From the NCBI RefSeq assembly GCF_028769735.1, contig NC_088200.1:68330061-68394060 (forward strand): DNA of 64,000 bases. Reading direction: 5' to 3'. Origin of the DNA: Zonotrichia leucophrys gambelii. Taxonomy: Eukaryota > Chordata > Aves > Passeriformes > Passerellidae. The notes under the pieces are model-generated. The model was not told the origin of the DNA, did no database searches, and worked only from the letters and a program-made list of their open reading frames with translations. Numbering within the stretch: the stretch's first letter is position 1; every line of letters begins with the position of its first letter. A program made the position numbers and the translations under genes. Below are positions 60,629 through 64,000 of this stretch, piece after piece.

Positions 60629-63600
60629 ATTAAAAATTAGTTTCTTTAAGTTTTACATGTGACTTTTCGTAGCAAACTTATAAGAATAAATAACTGTTTG
60701 GACTTCAAGCAAGATCAGTTAATTATTTAACCTTATCACCACTAGAGTAACTAGTTACAGTATAAGTCTACCATTTAATGCAATAGAATAAATTACAAAA
60801 TAAACCAAGACATGCATTGTTCTGTTTGAGTGGTTCAGATGTTGCACACAGTATTTCAAGGTGCTGTAAAATTAGGAACTATGAATAATTTAAAAATTAT
60901 TAATTAAACTCTTAGTTTAGACTAAATTATTAGTCTAAATTCTTTTGACTAAGTATGTTTATTTCTGGAAATTTAGGACAAATTCCACAGTCAAAAAACT
61001 GAGAGTCAAAAAAAAAAGAAGGAGTAGACTTGCAGCAAATCTACCAGAAGTTCTGAAGGATTATGGCAAAGGACCAGTAGGTAAATTGCAGAATGTAATG
61101 CATGTCACCGCAAAAGAAGCCACCAGCAGGTGCTAATGCTATTATTTCAGTGGCAGGTATACTCCCATGTGATTAAGCACCTGTTATAAATCATACTAGT
61201 TAGAGCCAATTGCGTAGCTATAAATTAAAAAAAAGGTAGGTAAACTGACCTGTTTGATGTATATCACAATAAGTTAACTTGTATACTGATAACATTAGAT
61301 GCAAGTAAATTTTATTTTTCTGGCATTTACTTCCAGCTACATGATTATTTAGAGCCAGATACTGCAAATATATTATTAAGATCACTCTGTCTGGGAAAGC
61401 CAGTGACTTGGACTGCTGGAATTAGGCTTGCTCTCATTTTTGTGCTGCTGATACTGAATGTGCCATAACTTTACAGGCCTCTGTTGTTCTATTGCAGCAT
61501 TTTATTTTATAAATACCTTAAATAATACTCACTAAATTTTACACAAGAAACACCTTTCCCAAAAGAATGCGAAGAAGTCATTTGTTGACAATGTATTCAT
61601 TTTCTCAGATGTTCTCTGATGCAAAAAATCTGTCATAGGAGCTTTCTGCAGAAAAAAGGTATTACAATACAATATTCATATTATATACTTCCCAACATAA
61701 TTCCACACAATTTTTTCATTAATTTTCCAGATTTAATTAAACAGCTTAAGGTGATGGCCTTCTGTCATTTTACTTTAAAGTTGTTCAGTGACATATATGA
61801 ATCTCAGAAGTGGAATGCTAATGCAACACCCTCCTCCCCAATCTAATTTCAGTGCAAATAGTAGGCAATTTCAGAGCAAACGGCAGGAAAACTGTGTAGA
61901 TAAAGAATTTTGTCTTGTGTCCAGAATTGCCTAAGCTGATGAGCCTGTTCTAGGATAAGAAATATTCTTCTTTACTCTTTCTAAAGACCTGCAATACTGG
62001 GTAATTTAATTATGTTGAGACAGAGCTTAATTGTGTGAAATGTTGAGTTGTTGCATATTTACTGACCAATGACTGCACAGCAAGTGCAGTCTGTTTTGTA
62101 AAGAAAAATGCACCATACCAAAATAGCCACATTGAAATTTTAGCTCGGTACTTTTTTGTTATTTCAAGTTATGGACATAATCAGGCTAGATTAAAATGTC
62201 TTTTGCTTATAAATGTAGTTTCACAAAATGTTGGAATAGAGAAACAGTAGTAAGCCATTTGAAGGCAACTAGAATCAGATTTTTTAATTATTAGCACTGA
62301 AATTACAGTTAAACAACAATTCAAAAGGGTCATATGAGAATTTTTTAGTTTTCTGTAATTCATACAAAAAATATTATTTCCTGATTAAATAGTTGTTGGC
62401 TGCTGCACAGCTTTCTGAATATCTCAAAGTTGCTCAGATATTGTGGCTGAAATTCTACTTTTGGTGAAAGACTTGGTGAATCACTTTCCCTTCTATGAGT
62501 CACTGAGAAACAACCCAAGAACATGGGGATGAGAGATTAAAGATGAGTTAGACAAAAAGTCCTCTCCCCTCCCTCTCTATCCCTTTCAGAGTGGATCATT
62601 TCCTCAAGAAAATATGAGGACAAAATACAAGTCCAGGCTTCTTTCTTAGCCTGATTTCACAACAGTAAGAAATCAATTTCTACCAGTTTCACCACTCTTT
62701 TGTGCATGCTTAAGACATATACATTATTCTTCCTCCTCTGCAGAAGATCAGAATCTAGGATATGAGTTTCCAAATAATCAGCACAAAGAAATAAACTAAT
62801 ATTAGAAAATATTCATTGAACTTATATAATTATGAAAGGCAATGAAGTGAGTCCTGCCATCACTAAGCAACACAAACAGCTTGGTACCAAACAGCCTTTA
62901 AATGCAAAGTTTTCCTTTGCAAACCATGACAAAGGATAAGCCTGTCTTTTGGATGGGAGCAGATAACAGAAAACACATTTGGTTGGCAGCAAGATCTTAA
63001 TGAACTGTTGAGTCATTTCAACTTATTTGCTCCTCCTTGACTATCTGAAGTCTAGCATAGACCTGTCACATCTGAAATCCTCAAAGTCTCCTATAAGTGT
63101 TTCTGGAATTCCCAATAACTCAGCCACAAACTTGCTAACAGGGTGCGATGCCATTGCTCGGGCTGACATACACTTGTAATTGTTGCTCGCCTCAGCTCTA
63201 AAACACACATTTTCATGAGAATTGCAACTGTAGAGAACCTTTTTGCTGATATACAGGATTTTGTTTGTTGAAAGAAAACCGCTGTAAATACAAAAGTCTT
63301 TGACACAAAACCAGGAGGAGGGTGACCTGAAACTTGACCAACTTCATTGCCTTACTAAACATAATATATTCTGGCAAGGTTTACCATGCCTTGAATTTTG
63401 TGTGCAGTGTAGCTCTGTGTGTGTGCAATGCCAACTAACGTATGTATCATAGAAAACAAAAGCCTCACCACCACTGGAAATGTGACAAAGTGTGTGTAGT
63501 AATCAGTGATGTGCAGTGTCATAAAGTTTCTAGATTTGGATATTTTCAATTGTATGCAATGGATTCTCCTTATGAAACACTTCCAGTGTCCCTAAAAATT

Positions 63601-64000
63601 CCTTTTACATTCATCCTCCTACCTTCAAACATCAACTCATGCTGAAATTCTTCATACAGCAGAGACATCAAAACATTTGAGAATTACTTAATCAATCAAC
63701 AGTTAACTCTGAAGTTCAGGTTCTGAGAAGATATTTGTTTTCCTGTGAGACCAGTCTCTTTATCAGAAGCATTAAGGATATTGAAGAATACTCACTGTTG
63801 TACCTGTGACCTATGCAAGGATCTGCACTCACTTGATCACAAGCACATCTTTGTCCACAATAAAATCTCAAGCATTGTGATGTACACATAGATGAGAAAA
63901 ACTGAATATGTAGATAGAAATTTGGTTTGACATTCACTACTATAATTACCTGTTGCCCCTGAAATATGTTGACAGTGTCTCTGAGTGAATGAATGAACGA
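60629..64000. other. AT-rich single-copy DNA, no gene recognised
   Basis: No coding frame above about 75 codons and no transposon recognised. A 10-bp-stem hairpin lies at 60916-60939, and a GAAT simple repeat begins at about 63985 and runs toward the window edge. Confidence 0.6.
60916..60939. repeat. perfect 10-bp inverted repeat, 4-base loop
   Basis: TTTAGACTAA (60916-60925) pairs exactly with TTAGTCTAAA (60930-60939) around ATTA, about 290 bases right of the solo LTR. Confidence 0.9.

Noticed and set aside
60229..60640. Opposite-strand open frames of 132 and 133 codons
   Set aside because: They cover the same solo LTR in antisense to each other, with runs of F or K from the CTT microsatellite.
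1..64000. CRISPR arrays, bacterial operons, riboswitches, phage or plasmid modules
   Set aside because: The window is vertebrate DNA by its transposon content, and no regularly spaced repeats or prokaryotic gene organisation were seen.

Overview
The window is nuclear DNA from a bird, probably a songbird. The main evidence is about ten pieces of CR1, the dominant avian LINE (3' ends running into the GATTCTAT-type terminal repeat, reverse-transcriptase coding fragments, truncated 5' ends), together with five avian-type endogenous retrovirus long terminal repeats (LTRs). The remaining sequence is AT-rich, intergenic or intronic in character, and full of stop codons. I found no convincing protein-coding gene, tRNA, rRNA, CRISPR array or bacterial-type operon. 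Family assignments come from remembered consensus patterns, not a database search.

Layout. 1-9.18 kb: AT-rich single-copy DNA with two slightly GC-richer patches (4.7-4.95 and 5.4-5.65 kb) and an A/C-only tract (7.5-7.65 kb). 9.18-10.31 kb: old CR1 debris, namely a plus-strand 3' end, a minus-strand 3' end, and a plus-strand reverse-transcriptase fragment. 15.9-18.0 kb: a plus-strand CR1 split inside its reverse-transcriptase region by a 1.3 kb solo LTR with a perfect 5-bp target-site duplication. 18.7-19.7 kb: another CR1 3' end, then a second LTR. 21.0-21.1 kb: a TA microsatellite bracketed by 19-bp direct repeats. 23.66-25.0 kb: a 3'-truncated LTR fused to a minus-strand CR1. 27.0-27.6 kb: the cleanest CR1 3' end. 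28-54 kb: mostly single-copy non-coding DNA with one small CR1 (34 kb), the longest open frame of the window (40.76-41.44 kb, doubtful) and some regulatory-looking palindromes (13.75, 38.3 kb). 53.9-54.4 kb: old minus-strand CR1. 57.17-58.6 kb: minus-strand CR1 split by a 0.6 kb LTR with a 6-bp target-site duplication. 60.0-60.6 kb: another 0.6 kb solo LTR with a 6-bp duplication, TATA box and poly(A) signal. 60.6-64.0 kb: AT-rich single-copy DNA.

What is most worth reading is the transposon history. Three LTR insertions can be delimited to the base by their duplications, and two of them interrupt CR1 copies, which fixes the order of events. I see no sign of an undescribed biological system. 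The remaining observations are palindromes, possible transcription-factor sites and one possible spliced non-coding or lineage-specific transcript, all needing alignment or RNA data.
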